From Hofstenia miamia (Eukaryota > Xenacoelomorpha > Acoela), in assembly GCA_004352715.1 (NCBI GenBank), contig SCFE01000003.1, positions 4,082,894-4,146,893 of the forward strand: a DNA stretch of 64,000 bases. Direction: 5' to 3'. How positions within the stretch are numbered: the first letter of the stretch is position 1; each line of letters starts with the position of its first letter. Shown here one piece after another: positions 11,095 to 23,896 of the stretch. The notes under the pieces are model-generated. The model had not been told where the DNA came from, searched no databases, and saw only the letters and a program-made list of their open reading frames with translations. The position numbers and the translations under genes were made by a program.

Positions 11095-11355
11095 ATGTAC
11101 GGAAAACGATGCGTTCAAGTAGCTCTAAAAAATATAAACTTTGATGAAGGAAGAAGCATGATTACATCTAATGATAAAGTGAAGGAATGGCTGAACCATA
11201 ACGACTCAGCTTATTATCAGCCTTCAAATTTGTCCATCTCGCTCTCTGACTCACCCCTAATAACTTCACCACCAATGATGAATTCAACGAAAATTTTTGA
11301 GAAAAATGATGAGGAAGTTGACGCACTTACATCTTTAAGGGAAAATGAAGTTCAA
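11095..11355 (+). CDS. Unrecognised gene, first coding exon
   Basis: The ATG at 11095 follows an in-frame TGA (11089-11091), supporting this start. Eighty-seven codons run open to a CAA|GTAAGT donor at 11355/11356, then join 11691 in phase 0. The N-terminal part reads MYGKRCVQVALKNINFDEGR; the middle is Ser/Pro/Asn-rich (LSISLSDSPLITSPPMMNS), like a disordered linker. No family was recognised. It lies on the opposite strand to MAEA and would be nested inside MAEA if that gene's N-terminal exons lie further right. Confidence 0.6.
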
Positions 11356-11690
11356 GTAAGTTACATCGCTATTAGAATTTATCGATAATTTTTAAATTTA
11401 TATGAAATTAATAATCATTTATATGTTCTCAAAAAAGCATAAGATCGATTTAGGAAAATTTCAAAATCCTTAATTTATTCTACATTTTTGGATATTACTC
11501 CTTTATCGGGATACTGTTAAATATAGGAAATTGTGAAGTGTATTCCTGCAGATATTGTTCATGACTAATATAAAAAAATGCTTAGTGAATATTAGTTAAT
11601 TTTGTAATTGATTAATGTTAGAGGGCTTTAAATTTATTGAGCTATGTGAAATATAATATTTTAAAAAATATCTACATATATAATGTTTAG

Positions 11691-12212
11691 CAAGGAAGGA
11701 TGACACAACAAGAAAGACTCCGTGCATATGTGAAGAAGTTGAAGTATAAAAGGAAAAAGAAGTCATCTGCTAATGTGGTACCCACTCCTAACCACCAAGA
11801 AACAAAAGCTTTAAATCATAAAATGCGAACAAAAAAGTACAATCCAAAACCTATACAGTACTGTAAGGAAAAGTCATGCTTAAAGTGCAAAAAAGTTGTG
11901 AAGGATATGCGGCATCATATTTATCGAAATCATAACGAAATTCCATCGCCAATAAAGATACTAATATTTGATTTTCATCGCTCAGAAATGCTAAAGAAAG
12001 TATTTTATTGCGCCAAATGTCGTCGTCTTTTTACAAATGAACGTAGACATCGTAAAAATTCGAATTGCTCGCATTACAAAAAAATTAAAGGTGGCATAAA
12101 ATTTGTTGACATGCCGAAATGGTTTCAGTCCTATTTTAATCAAGACAAAATTGAGCCTTTTGTTAAAGTTATTAGAGACTTCAAAGAAACGTTATTAGAG
12201 ACTTCAAAGAAA
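11691..12212 (+). CDS. Unrecognised Cys/His-rich protein, second exon (cut by gap)
   Basis: A TTTAG acceptor precedes 11691 and the frame runs open for 174 codons into the N gap. The start is very basic (LRAYVKKLKYKRKKK). Two candidate zinc-binding clusters follow. The first is CLKCKKVVKDMRHHIYRNH (C-x2-C, then His residues, C2H2-like). The second is FYCAKCRRLFTNERRH followed by Cys and His. This arrangement recalls uncharacterised invertebrate proteins with N-terminal zinc fingers linked to mobile-element integrases, but no catalytic domain is visible here. Two 22-nt copies 23 nt apart end exactly at the gap edge, so the last ~8 codons may be misassembled. Confidence 0.6.
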
Positions 12213-13212
12213 NNNNNNNNNNNNNNNNNNNNNNNNNNNNNNNNNNNNNNNNNNNNNNNNNNNNNNNNNNNNNNNNNNNNNNNNNNNNNNNNNNNNNNNN
12301 NNNNNNNNNNNNNNNNNNNNNNNNNNNNNNNNNNNNNNNNNNNNNNNNNNNNNNNNNNNNNNNNNNNNNNNNNNNNNNNNNNNNNNNNNNNNNNNNNNNN
12401 NNNNNNNNNNNNNNNNNNNNNNNNNNNNNNNNNNNNNNNNNNNNNNNNNNNNNNNNNNNNNNNNNNNNNNNNNNNNNNNNNNNNNNNNNNNNNNNNNNNN
12501 NNNNNNNNNNNNNNNNNNNNNNNNNNNNNNNNNNNNNNNNNNNNNNNNNNNNNNNNNNNNNNNNNNNNNNNNNNNNNNNNNNNNNNNNNNNNNNNNNNNN
12601 NNNNNNNNNNNNNNNNNNNNNNNNNNNNNNNNNNNNNNNNNNNNNNNNNNNNNNNNNNNNNNNNNNNNNNNNNNNNNNNNNNNNNNNNNNNNNNNNNNNN
12701 NNNNNNNNNNNNNNNNNNNNNNNNNNNNNNNNNNNNNNNNNNNNNNNNNNNNNNNNNNNNNNNNNNNNNNNNNNNNNNNNNNNNNNNNNNNNNNNNNNNN
12801 NNNNNNNNNNNNNNNNNNNNNNNNNNNNNNNNNNNNNNNNNNNNNNNNNNNNNNNNNNNNNNNNNNNNNNNNNNNNNNNNNNNNNNNNNNNNNNNNNNNN
12901 NNNNNNNNNNNNNNNNNNNNNNNNNNNNNNNNNNNNNNNNNNNNNNNNNNNNNNNNNNNNNNNNNNNNNNNNNNNNNNNNNNNNNNNNNNNNNNNNNNNN
13001 NNNNNNNNNNNNNNNNNNNNNNNNNNNNNNNNNNNNNNNNNNNNNNNNNNNNNNNNNNNNNNNNNNNNNNNNNNNNNNNNNNNNNNNNNNNNNNNNNNNN
13101 NNNNNNNNNNNNNNNNNNNNNNNNNNNNNNNNNNNNNNNNNNNNNNNNNNNNNNNNNNNNNNNNNNNNNNNNNNNNNNNNNNNNNNNNNNNNNNNNNNNN
13201 NNNNNNNNNNNN
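12213..13212. other. Assembly gap (1,000 N)
   Basis: Exactly 1,000 N, a conventional placeholder length. It truncates the gene starting at 11095. The bases after it (13213-13271) could encode about 18 codons ending in TAA, but their link to that gene cannot be shown. 13272-13928 has no supportable gene. Confidence 0.95.
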
Positions 13213-13928
13213 CTCTAAGGGAGATCATTAATGATTGCCAAAAAATAAATGGCAAGATGCTGGGATATTAATATTAATTTCTAAATCAGTGATCAGATCG
13301 ATCAAACAGGAATATCATACTCAATTGAAAAACAAAAACTTTTAGGAGCAATTAGAAATTTGATTGAAACTTTATATATATATATTAACTTGCCATTGTC
13401 ATAATATTAATAATGCAAAATTCAAATATACTGTGACTTATAGCAATCTTGAAAGACGTATTTGTTTAGGTATATTCATATATATACCACTAAGCCAACA
13501 GACCAAAAGACATATTTGTATTTCAGCTTGAGTGCACAAAGCCTTCTTTTAAATAGATCTCCTGATCAGCTTCCTTGTAATTATCAATGTTTGTATATAA
13601 TTTCACTAGAAACAGCTTTATTGCAATTAAGTAAGCGTACGTGTATAGAATGAGAAAATTTATGGCCAATGATATTTAAATGTTTAATGCTCTTTCTTTT
13701 GTTTCAAGCATGTTTATTCCATTCCTATGAAGCTCTCGAGCCCCTATAAACAGGTGCTAAATTCGATTTCAGCATCTCAAACTTATTGTTACTAAATATC
13801 TTTAATCTAGAAATAAATTTCTATCAAACTCAATCCCAGTTCATTCAAGTTTTAAAGCCGGTTTTTTGCACTTAAAATATACAATCTAACCCGTGGAGTA
13901 AATTATTATAATAAATACGAAATAGTAT

Positions 13929-14174
13929 CAGAGGTGCGTTTAGGATTTTTAAAACGAGAGAGGGGGCTGACACCCATTTTTAGAGAAAAAAATTGCAAAA
14001 AAATTTTTTTGAAGAAAAGTAAGCTTACACAAAATGTAATCGTCTGTTTTTAGCAGCAAATCGATTGAATTAAAGTTAACTATTTTCAATTTTGATAAAA
14101 TGAGAACATTTTTCTTAAGTGTTTGCAGTTGGCCCCAAAAGGGAGAAACGAGCGCCCGCCTAAACGCGCCACTG
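13929..14174. mobile_element. hAT-type MITE with 8-bp target duplication
   Basis: The element starts CAGAGGTGCGTTTAGG and ends CCTAAACGCGCCACTG, which are imperfect inverted repeats. The flanking octamer AATAGTAT occurs on both sides (13921-13928 and 14175-14182). An 8-bp duplication and CAG...CTG ends are typical of hAT elements. The 246-bp length and lack of transposase mark it as non-autonomous; the minus-strand 87-codon ORF crossing it is incidental. Confidence 0.85.
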
Positions 14175-14745
14175 AATAGTATCCTTATTTGATGTTGTTT
14201 TAATTCTTTCAAACTTTCTTAACGTTTATCATATTTCCAAAAATCTTGCACTCATGTTCTAATCTTAACTCTATAGATTGTCTTTACCTAGGATATTCTT
14301 TTCAGCAAGTCAGAAAGTCCAGGATTTGTTTTATAACTTTGCTTATGAATGTGATACTTCAATGTATTCATTGGGATTAATCTATGCGTGGTTTCAAAAT
14401 TTTGGTGAAACATGTCAGATTATTTTTATATATGCCTCTACATTAACGTTAATGAACATAAAATGTAAATCATATCAGAAATGAAATTTGGACTAAATTT
14501 TGAATTCGCGCCCAACCAATGCATACAAAGGGCAAATATAAATACCACACGTTTCAATAAATATGTTGGATATCACTAAAATTAATAATATTAAACTGAA
14601 TCAAAGATTAAAGATTTTGCTAATTCAAGATAGGTATATTTTATTAAATCCCAATTGAAGCTTACCATTTTAGCGAAAATCTAGACCCAATTACATCCTA
14701 GAATGCTATTTAAGTATATATGCAGATCACTACTGTTTTACAATT

Positions 14746-14748
<3 letters not shown>

Positions 14749-14782
<34 letters not shown>

Positions 14783-14998
14783 NNNNNNNNNNNNNNNNNN
14801 NNNNNNNNNNNNNNNNNNNNNNNNNNNNNNNNNNNNNNNNNNNNNNNNNNNNNNNNNNNNNNNNNNNNNNNNNNNNNNNNNNNNNNNNNNNNNNNNNNNN
14901 NNNNNNNNNNNNNNNNNNNNNNNNNNNNNNNNNNNNNNNNNNNNNNNNNNNNNNNNNNNNNNNNNNNNNNNNNNNNNNNNNNNNNNNNNNNNNNNNNN

Positions 14999-15030
<32 letters not shown>
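14749..15030. repeat. TA microsatellite interrupted by a 216-N gap
   Basis: A (TA)n run (about 14749-14782) enters a 216-base N block (14783-14998) and resumes as (TA)n to about 15028. The gap is most likely unresolved dinucleotide repeat. The IYIYIY ORFs across it are artefacts. Confidence 0.9.
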
Positions 15031-15031
<1 letters not shown>

Positions 15032-18000
15032 ATATATTTATAATGTGTCGCTATGTATCTACAAATTTGTGTTTGATCCAAAACAGAGGTTCAAATAGTA
15101 GTCTGTACATCCATTGAGACCACTGTGGGCGTGATTATCATATTATCATTACATTATTTTAACAAAAATTTTTGCTGGTACATAGCGGCACATATAAATA
15201 TTGCGATGCGTACATAGTGACATTTATAATTTTTTAAGTGAGCAACATTGTATAACTATAAATATATTGACTTTCAGCTATTGTGATCCAAAATTCTGCA
15301 TCTTAAGTAAAATCACATGAAAATTGTCACGTACTTCAATTCTCTCTAATGAATATGAATTCTGCTATTTGTAATCGTCGCTGTGTGAACACTGCTTGTA
15401 CAACTTGAACGAACAATTTAATATATAATTTTTGACCAATTTTGAAGTCAACCTCAAATCCTTAATAATTGAATAATTTAGTAATCATGTCCTTTTTATA
15501 TATATGAGCAATACATGCCTAACTATCAAATTAAGCCCGCTACTAAAATGGTATGCAAGGAACTATTTATCTAAATCAATTGAAAATATGGAAAAGCATT
15601 TTCAAAATGTTCCTTTTCATTATAACTAAGCTTTAAATTCGGGGCATTGAATGGTACATCATGTAGAAATTTACAAACAGTGATTAAAGCAGTGATTACT
15701 GTTGTTTTCATGAAGACGCGAACGCTTAAGAATCAATTTTTTTTCAAAATCCGACATTCTTCAAATCTTTGAGCTTTTAATGAAAAATGAAATCCACGAT
15801 CCACTTTCAAAATATCAATGTAAAATATTTTGATTAACTTAATCGTGAAATTTTTTAAAATATTGACAGCAGAGAATTATATTAAACGGTAAAAGTAAAG
15901 CTACATTATTCCTGATGGTGGAGTCAAATTATGTAAATCACGAAATAAAGCATTTATGTGACGACAACAGATGCTTAAAAGTGCAGCATAAAATACATTT
16001 CAATGCTACAAAAACCCTTCAAACCGATGAAAGAAATTTAAATGAATATCTTACAAGCAATCAACTAAATGTAAACATTAAAATACACAATTTATATTTT
16101 TTTTCACTGAGGACATAAGTAAATCAAATAAAAAATTAATAGTGTCAATAAAACAGCATATTTCTTAGGATATGAAAAAGACTTTAAATTTAAATTTGAG
16201 CGTTTTTTCTGAGTAAAATATAGTAACTGCGCAATGTTATGTCTCATCTCACGTTCATAATGCTATTTCTCTTAACTGAATAACCTCAAAGCATTATACA
16301 TGCTTCTACTAAAAGCATTTAATTGGCCTTTTATAAACTCTAAGTTTTGCATGTATAAATATAAAAATGATCTCCGTGGCATATGCTTTCAATTTCATTT
16401 ATAGTCAAATCTTTTCATAAATTTAATTAACTTTCTATGTTTGAACAGAAATGCCTGCCGAAAGTTTTACGCTCGGCTCGACTCCGCGAATAAAACCTTT
16501 CAATGAAGCTCGTTTAAAACATTTAAAAATAAACTGTAAGAAACACAGATATGTATATCGAATGAAACAATAAGAAAAGCAGAACAATATATTATCTATG
16601 TTTAAGCAATAAGGCTCGTATCCAATGATGTGCTCAACCTCGGGTCGTTGACAAGTCTGTGTTTGAATAAGAATTTCAATATTTTTCATCAGGCATTGAG
16701 CATAACGTAGAATGTATCAAATTGTTATGATTAAAAAAGAATTTCAAAAATCACATTCACAAGCATTCACACAAGCACTGACTTTATTATTAATAATGTA
16801 TTTATTAATTTTGTAGTGCTAATTCTCATCTTATACTTTGTAGCTTTCCATTCAAATTTGCAAGAAAATTGCTTTGACTCTTAAACACAAAGTTATTTCC
16901 ACAGTTGACCAATCAAGAAGAAATATTATCCACAATATCAATAATAGAATACTATTGGACGAATCTCAAATAAATACATCAGCAATATTTTGAAATTTTC
17001 ATTTCTAGGTAACTGCATTTTATAACTAGTATTTATAACTTTAAATATATGTACTAAAACCAAATCACAAATTTATCTAGACATTTCTTACGATGAATGA
17101 CTGCGAATTTATTTAGGTTTAGATGTTCGAACTTTTTTGAATTTTCAAAAATTCTTTATAAAAATTAGTTAATTTTTAAATCCATAGAAGATTTCCATTC
17201 ATTGTAGTAAATAGTCGGCCATAAATTAAAATATGGAAATAGTCATTTTCTATTAAAGCTAGCACTATTGTAAATACTTATTGAGATATTGTTGCAACGA
17301 CTAAAGATACCCTCCATTACATTTTTGCTTCAGGAAAAATGGTCTCTTGTGAGTTTTAAATTCTAATACGAAGAGATACATACTGCTTATCCCATTACCT
17401 TAGGGCCCATTAAGTTTTTCATTCTTTTATATATTAAAATAATAAAAATGTAAGAATACCCTTCTGACCCTTCTGTACTGCTACACTTTATTTCAATGTT
17501 CATAACTTTGCAGGAAATTCTGGCACGAAGGGAAGAGTGTCGGGAATTCAGGGGGAATAGGGGGAATAATTGTATCACACTTTCTACTTTTTCTACTTTA
17601 TCTGAAAGTGCTCAAAATCTGATGTGGGAGAGCCCATCGTATAAAAGTTCAGTAATCTTAGTTTCTGCAAATTGAAATCCTTATTGCCTTTTTAAGAAGT
17701 TTTATCAAAGTAATTAAAGTAGTCTCTTAAACCTCTTAAATCTTAGTGTGTTTAGTGTGTATTTCAATCCATGTCTTCAATTCTTAGAAGAGATACTTAA
17801 ATATTAATATAACTCTTTTTGCTCTTATTTATTTACTAATATTTCTTTTAATTTCGTAAAAACTTTAGAGACTTTCAATGGAGATTAAGCTGCGTAGTTT
17901 AACTTAAAAAATATACCACCAAATTTTTGCTAAAATATTTTAAAGCCATAAATCTTCGAATGAAATTAACAAAACAATATTCTTTTTAAGTCATTAGTAG

Positions 18001-18491
18001 TTGGAGCATTTTCTAATTAATTGCCTGAGTGATACTGGAAAAAATAGTTTACTAAGGCGACAATTCTTGTTAAATGAAAATTATCAGTTTTCATTTTTTG
18101 ATTCTTTTGTATTGAATTATCATTTTTTGACGTCGATCATGTGAATAAATACATATTAATGTGATAATGAACATTTACAATATTGGATTTACATTTTGAA
18201 AAAAATATGTTAAATCATGAAATTTGTATAATATATTACTCGACAATAGGCCTTGATTCCATTGATGTAACTATGATATTTATAATTTAAGTAATGTAGC
18301 GTGAATGTATTCCACGTTCTAATAAAAGAGAACTACATAAAAATTCTGGCAATCTGTAGAATATAATCAATATAGACTACAAACGATTTTATGTTCATTT
18401 ATATAAAAAGGCATTATTGAACGTGTTAATTCGTTCAACGGTGAGTTCTTTTAGAGCATCAACAACTCATTATGCACGTTTTCTATTAAGA
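15031..18491. other. Intergenic, no confident gene
   Basis: AT-rich. A 67-codon plus-strand ORF at 15915-16118 and minus-strand ORFs at 16435-16689 and 17387-17578 resemble nothing known. 16435-16640 is related to 36060-36240 (see that repeat). Confidence 0.4.
16470..16620. repeat. Diverged interspersed repeat, copy 1
   Basis: Shares an ordered set of blocks with 36062-36230: a CTCGGCTCG/CTCAGCTCG start, AAAACCTTTCAATGA, TAAGAAACA, and ACAATATATTATCTATGTTT (ACAATATATTAGCTATGTTT in the other copy). Old, unclassified repeat. Confidence 0.5.
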
Positions 18492-18770
18492 ATGGTTAAC
18501 AGCACAGGCATCACACAAACTGAATTTTGGGAGCAGACGTTAGCAAAATATGTTACTTTAATCGGGATTCTTGTCAGCGCTCTGGGAGTCGTACTCAACA
18601 TTTTTTCGTACTTAACTGCTAGTCGTTTAAATCTTGAAAACTCCTCAATTACCTTGATCAGATGTCAGGCCATCTGGGACTCAATCGCAATTATTCATGA
18701 TGGTTTAGTAGAATTTGGAGGAGATTTCTTTCACATTAACGCGATACATTACAATAATATTTCGTGCAAG
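18492..18770 (+). CDS. Rhodopsin-like GPCR, exon 1
   Basis: The first in-frame ATG is at 18492; the frame is open upstream but has no ATG. The exon encodes 93 residues up to a TGCAAG|GTAGTT donor. It starts MVNSTG, an N-glycosylated extracellular tail. TM1 (about residues 18-45, YVTLIGILVSALGVVLNIF) contains the family's LN dipeptide. TM2 (about 55-75) is degenerate, with CQAIWDS where LAxxD is usual. The exon ends at SCK, supplying the extracellular Cys that normally bonds with loop 2. It joins exon 2 in phase 0. Ligand unknown. Confidence 0.78.
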
Positions 18771-18978
18771 GTAGTTGCATTTTCTATTTAATATCATGGA
18801 ATCATAACAAAACAATAAACTAGTAGCATAGAGAGGGTTCTACTTTTAATTGAGATCTTCTTGAGCAAATTTTCTATGATATCCATATTGCAGAATTGTG
18901 TACTAGTGTCCAGGACCAATTTCACCCCAATCTCCAAACTTCGTTAACTACTATATGTGCTAGTTGCATAGGCATAGC

Positions 18979-19209
18979 CAGGGGCGAAAGGGGCCATCCC
19001 CCTCCCCCAATTTTGCAAAATTTGGAATTCGAAGCTGAGCCTTTTGTTGAAAATAAAATAAAATTTTAAGAAAATTACACCAACCCTTGAGTTTTTGTGT
19101 TTATATGCTTCTACACCAAGAGGCGGTGTCTTGAAACAATCACTTTGTAGTTCCCTTGAACTAATCAAATATTTAGACCTTCCAACTTTTCTTTCTGGAT
19201 CCGCCACTG
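18979..19209. mobile_element. hAT-type MITE in the GPCR intron
   Basis: Begins CAGGGGCGAAAGGGG and ends GGATCCGCCACTG; these are imperfect inverted ends of the same style as 13929-14174 and 26071-26308. No clear 8-bp target duplication remains (GGCATAGC versus CCTAGCAG). Non-autonomous, 231 bp. Confidence 0.7.
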
Positions 19210-19972
19210 CCTAGCAGCGTATTAGTTAAATGTCTACTTGTATGTGCACTTGTGTATGCAAATGACAATAGACAATGTTCTAATAAGAAGGGAATGAAAA
19301 TTTGGTTTTGAACGAATTGGCAATCCTTTCTTTTCCTGACTTCGCGGGTGAATTCTTACTTAAGATACATGGTAACCCGGATTAGCCTCTTTAACCCAAA
19401 TTCTACTAGGAATTCTTCAAAATCTGTGATGGTTTCCCAAATAATGTTTCAACGCTTTTAGCTCTTGAACTATTGAAGATATTTAAAATATGAAAACACC
19501 ATAAAACAGAGAATTGTCTTCTCTTACTTTTTCGACTTTAAGTTGTGCTGTTCCGTACAGGCGTCTAGAACGAACTCAGACAATTTGCTTTAGAAAGGAA
19601 AATACTTCAAGGTAGTTCTTGTTCCCATGACCATCAGACAGCCTCATTATTTGAACACTATGTATGGACAGAATTTGAATATTTTTACAAAATTAAATTC
19701 TTATTTGCATATGCACTTAAGCACGAAAATACGTTTTAGACAAATCTTCATTATTGCATGAGTGGCCCTAACTCCATAGATGTGTCCATGTAAAAGGTTT
19801 CAATATTTCTTAACAAGCTTAGATAAAATTGCTAAAAAATGTGCGCAAATTCATTTTTTATGCAGCGCTAATAGGAATAAGTTTAAATAATAACGACTAG
19901 CTTTTAGGAAGATAAAGATGATTTTATTGAAAAAATAAACAAAAATATTAAGCAACTGATATGTTTGTTTAG

Positions 19973-20596
19973 ATATTGATTTTCCATAGTGTTGGTAGCT
20001 CATTTGCTGCAATTTTTCACATGGTTTTTTTGGCTACTGATAGAGTCATAGCAATTTCGCGGCCCATTTGGTACAAAATGAACGGAAAACCTCAATTCGG
20101 GCGAAGAATAAGCCTTTTGGTAGTACTGTTATCATATGGAATGTCGTTGCCAATTTTGTTTAAGTTTGAAATTATAAACTCTAGTTGCGTATTTAACAGC
20201 AGCAAGTTATTTAAGATGTGGTTTACACGTATTCATATTCCAGCGGTTGGATTCGTTATACCGTTTACCGTGGTATTTATTTCCAACGTCTATTTCATCT
20301 ATTCATTGCAGAAACGTCGAAAGGACAGAAATAATGCGGAAAAACGTTTGACGTTAATGTTGTTAACAAACTGCATTGCATTTTGCGTTTTTATCGCAAC
20401 AACTGTTGTTATAATTGGCGTGATTTACAGTATGAACCCTGTGAATAAACACGATTTTGCCAAAATGTTTTTGGCCGATCAGATTCAAAATCTGTTACTT
20501 ATTACGAATTCTTCGATCAATTTCGTATTTTACTTTGTCAGTGGATCAATGTTTCGTTCAGCATTCTTTAGTTTGTTCAGTTTTGATAAAAAGTAG
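19973..20596 (+). CDS. Rhodopsin-like GPCR, exon 2
   Basis: After a TTTGTTTAG acceptor, 207 codons complete the receptor (about 300 residues in all). TM3 ends in a DRV motif (LATDRVIAISRP), the class A D-R-Y equivalent. TM4 is RRISLLVVLLSYGMSLPILF. Loop 2 carries Cys in SSCVFNSS. TM5 is VGFVIPFTVVFISNVYFIY. TM6 (LTLMLLTNCIAFCVFIATTV) lacks the usual FxxCWxP. TM7 reads NSSINFVFYF, the NSSxNFxxY form of NPxxY seen in many invertebrate peptide-type receptors. The C-tail is short, with no Cys palmitoylation site. A peptide ligand is an inference. The frame is intact, so the gene is probably functional. Confidence 0.82.
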   Translation: MLIFHSVGSSFAAIFHMVFLATDRVIAISRPIWYKMNGKPQFGRRISLLVVLLSYGMSLPILFKFEIINSSCVFNSSKLFKMWFTRIHIPAVGFVIPFTVVFISNVYFIYSLQKRRKDRNNAEKRLTLMLLTNCIAFCVFIATTVVIIGVIYSMNPVNKHDFAKMFLADQIQNLLLITNSSINFVFYFVSGSMFRSAFFSLFSFDKK

Positions 20597-23500
20597 GAGT
20601 TCGTTCGCATCATGGACTACTAAGTGTTTATTGTGTATGGAATGCAATGCTCACTTCAAAATATTACAGTTTGCCTCTCCAATTTACACCAGTTTATCTA
20701 AAAATAACATTATTCGGACTCAATCACATACATAATATTACATTGTATAAAGTTTATTCATACATTTAGCAAAAAGGTGAAACATTCTTTCAAAATAGCT
20801 TATTTAGGTATTCTATAAAAACTTTAATTTTCTGAATCTGCGAACATAGGTAAATTGAAATTTGCTAAATTTTAAAGTTAATTCAAGAATATTTCGGGAA
20901 CATAGACGTAGCCAGTTTAGTTTTGTGGGATGTTCCAATTCAATGGAATTTACTGAGGTTGAATGGGAAGTGAGAAATGAAGACTTTCGATAAATAGATT
21001 TCAATTTCATGCAAAAATATTAGTTACGTGGTAGTTCCACAGGGTACTATTATGCTGGAATATTTCAGTGAACTAAAGTGGGTCGAGGTTTGGGACTGGG
21101 ATCAGAACCAAATTCAATGAAAATATATTGATTCTATCCCTGCAAAATCCTAGATGGTACTTGAGGGCAGGAAGAGAAGCCTATAGACAATTCTGTTAAA
21201 ATGGATAATACTTCATCATATCAAACATTCATATTGAATAAAATTCATCTCTTAAAACCAATCAAACCCAACTTTCGGTTATTGGAATATTTCACTTAAG
21301 TTCAATAAGAAATCAAAAGTACTTTCAATTAGTTTCCCTAACTTAGGGCTGAGGGTTTATGTATCTATTATTTCAATTATAATTCCTTACATGTATGTAT
21401 TGATTAAGTAGCTTGAAGAATATCCAATTCTTGCAGTATTAAAGCATATACAGATCTGAATTCATTTCTTGGATCCTGGTTTATTCAATATGCTACTCTC
21501 AAAAGCATTTTATGTATGCCTTACAAATGAAAAATTTTGTTGTTAAAATGTGTGAATAAACGTTTAATCCTAAAGCTGTTAGCCGTTGTAGATTGATTTT
21601 TAAGCAATAATAACTAACTTCAAAATCAGTTTCAAATGTGTTGAAAAGTTGCAAAATATATATGGTATTGGTATATCCACCTTTTTTTAAGGCTCAGTTA
21701 GTTACTTATAAATACTGCGGAGGCCATATCATTCCTAAGAAAAGAATATATTAATTAATGATATTATGTTTTTTTACATAAAAAATGTTCAGCACATATT
21801 ACACCTAAACCATATACTTACAGTCCACACGTAACAGAAATATTGATTAAACCTTAAACCATTCAACCCAAGAACAATTAAATTGAGTTACATTAAAATG
21901 AAATAAATCTCATTTTGCAGATTCTTATTGCAATTTAAGTTTCAGATGTCCGTCATCATAAATTGCTTATAGAATCTATACTATGGTATTTTCATTATAC
22001 TATTCAAAGAAATGAAAAATTTGCCTTCAATTTCCAATTGTAATGTGCAAAGGTTAGATGCTTTCGTACACATGACAACAATGCAATTTTATTCAAAAGA
22101 ATGCGGCCCACACCCCAAATAGTTGTTAGAAAATCGGCCCAGCCCCGAATCTTAGTCGGCTCATCTACCAGCATATTTGTAAGAAAATTTTGAGTGATAG
22201 AAATACAATAAATTCAATATCAAGTAAAAGCAAGGAAAAGTTTGTTGAAATCAAACTGCAAAGCAAATCGATCCAACAATAATGGGCATGTTATACGATG
22301 GGTTTTGTCCCGGGGCAAATGAACTATGTTAAGTGCTCTTTAACATGGTACACAATGAACCAGAGATGGAATTGGGACAATATTTGGCCCAATTATTCGG
22401 CCCCAGCCCAGCCTAAACTAATTTTCTTTTACTCTACTGATATTGCCTTTTTCCTCATAGAGGCTCATATGCACCGCATTATGAATGTGATTGGATAATT
22501 TGCACATCCTTCCTAATAGAACGCAATTCGCTGCAGAGAGATTAAGGCCACGTATGCCTCCAACGATTCTGGCAAAAAAATATCAAAACCTCAAAAATTT
22601 TCCAAACTGATGCCTGAAATATCCATATTTGTAAATTTGTATATATTCTGAATGTTATTTTCAGATACATAATCATAAAATACATTATTATTATTATTAT
22701 TATTATAATTATTATCATTAATACGTGCATAGGTGCATATCCGCTTTAGCCCGTCAACAATGCTAATTCAATGCATTTCAGTATTAAAAAATATTGAAAA
22801 AGGTCATTTTATGGCAAAATAAAATCTCATAATGTAAAAGGTAAGCTACTCAAGAACGTCATCAAGTGAATAATTTTCTGGTAAGTTTTGGAACTAAATG
22901 GGTTTTTTGATACATTGGATTTGTCTTGATTTTTTCCCAATTTCTAAATATATTTTTAGCAGTTCTAGTGATAGAAATGAATGCCATCTTTAGAGCAAAT
23001 CTTGTTTTGATGAAAACCATAGCATTTTGATTACAAATTTTACCAAAAACCAAAAAAATTTGACTTTAATTTGACCCAATGATCAAATTATAACGACATT
23101 AAGATGAACATGTACTGCCTAAGACGGGTTATAAAGTACTGTTGTCATATGACAAAATATAATAATTGCAAAACGTTTTTGGAACTGTGACTTGATAAGC
23201 AGTTTCACAAAAAATTATAAAATTTGTTACTTAAGAATTCAATTTAGATTTAGATGCTAACTAATTACACACTACCTGCCTTTTTTGTGACTTGAAATAT
23301 CATAGTCAAATAAAAAATTGTTAAGTAAGAGCTTATGTTTTGACCAGTTAAAATAAAATTAGAAAGCTTAGAATATCTCAAATTGACATAAACTTTGCTG
23401 AATTTGTTTAACACCAATTCTTTGCAATCATTCCATATTGAATGAAGTGGGAATGAAAATGTCTACAATGGATTGAGTAATATATTCACAAAAGGGATTA

Positions 23501-23863
23501 GTATAAAAACACTTTAATAACAATAATATTATGAAGGCAAACGTAAAAAAAGATTTAATAAAATATATGAACTCTTGTATGGGGTTATTTTTGGGAGAAC
23601 TTTTAAATACTTCCAAAGTGTTGAAAAAACTTAGAATATGAAAATTTCATTTAAAGTAATTTTAAAATTAAAAACAGATTTGATTTTAAAGATTTTCTGT
23701 AGCATTTTAGTATCATGACGTCTACCTTGCTCTGTTCGAATGTGTGACTTCATTGAATCACGAATTTAATTAACAATCACAAAAGTAATGCTCACTAAAT
23801 TTATTGCTTAAAATTAATCATTTTAGTTTGCTTGCTACAAAAGCAGGTTTTATTTTTGTCTGC

Positions 23864-23896
<33 letters not shown>

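Noticed and set aside
12140-13271. Long minus-strand and plus-strand ORFs across the gap
   Set aside because: Almost all codons are N; only the plus-strand part before 12212 has coding support.
14703-15098. ORFs of 107-131 codons on both strands
   Set aside because: They are TA-repeat translations (IYIYIY) bridged by N.
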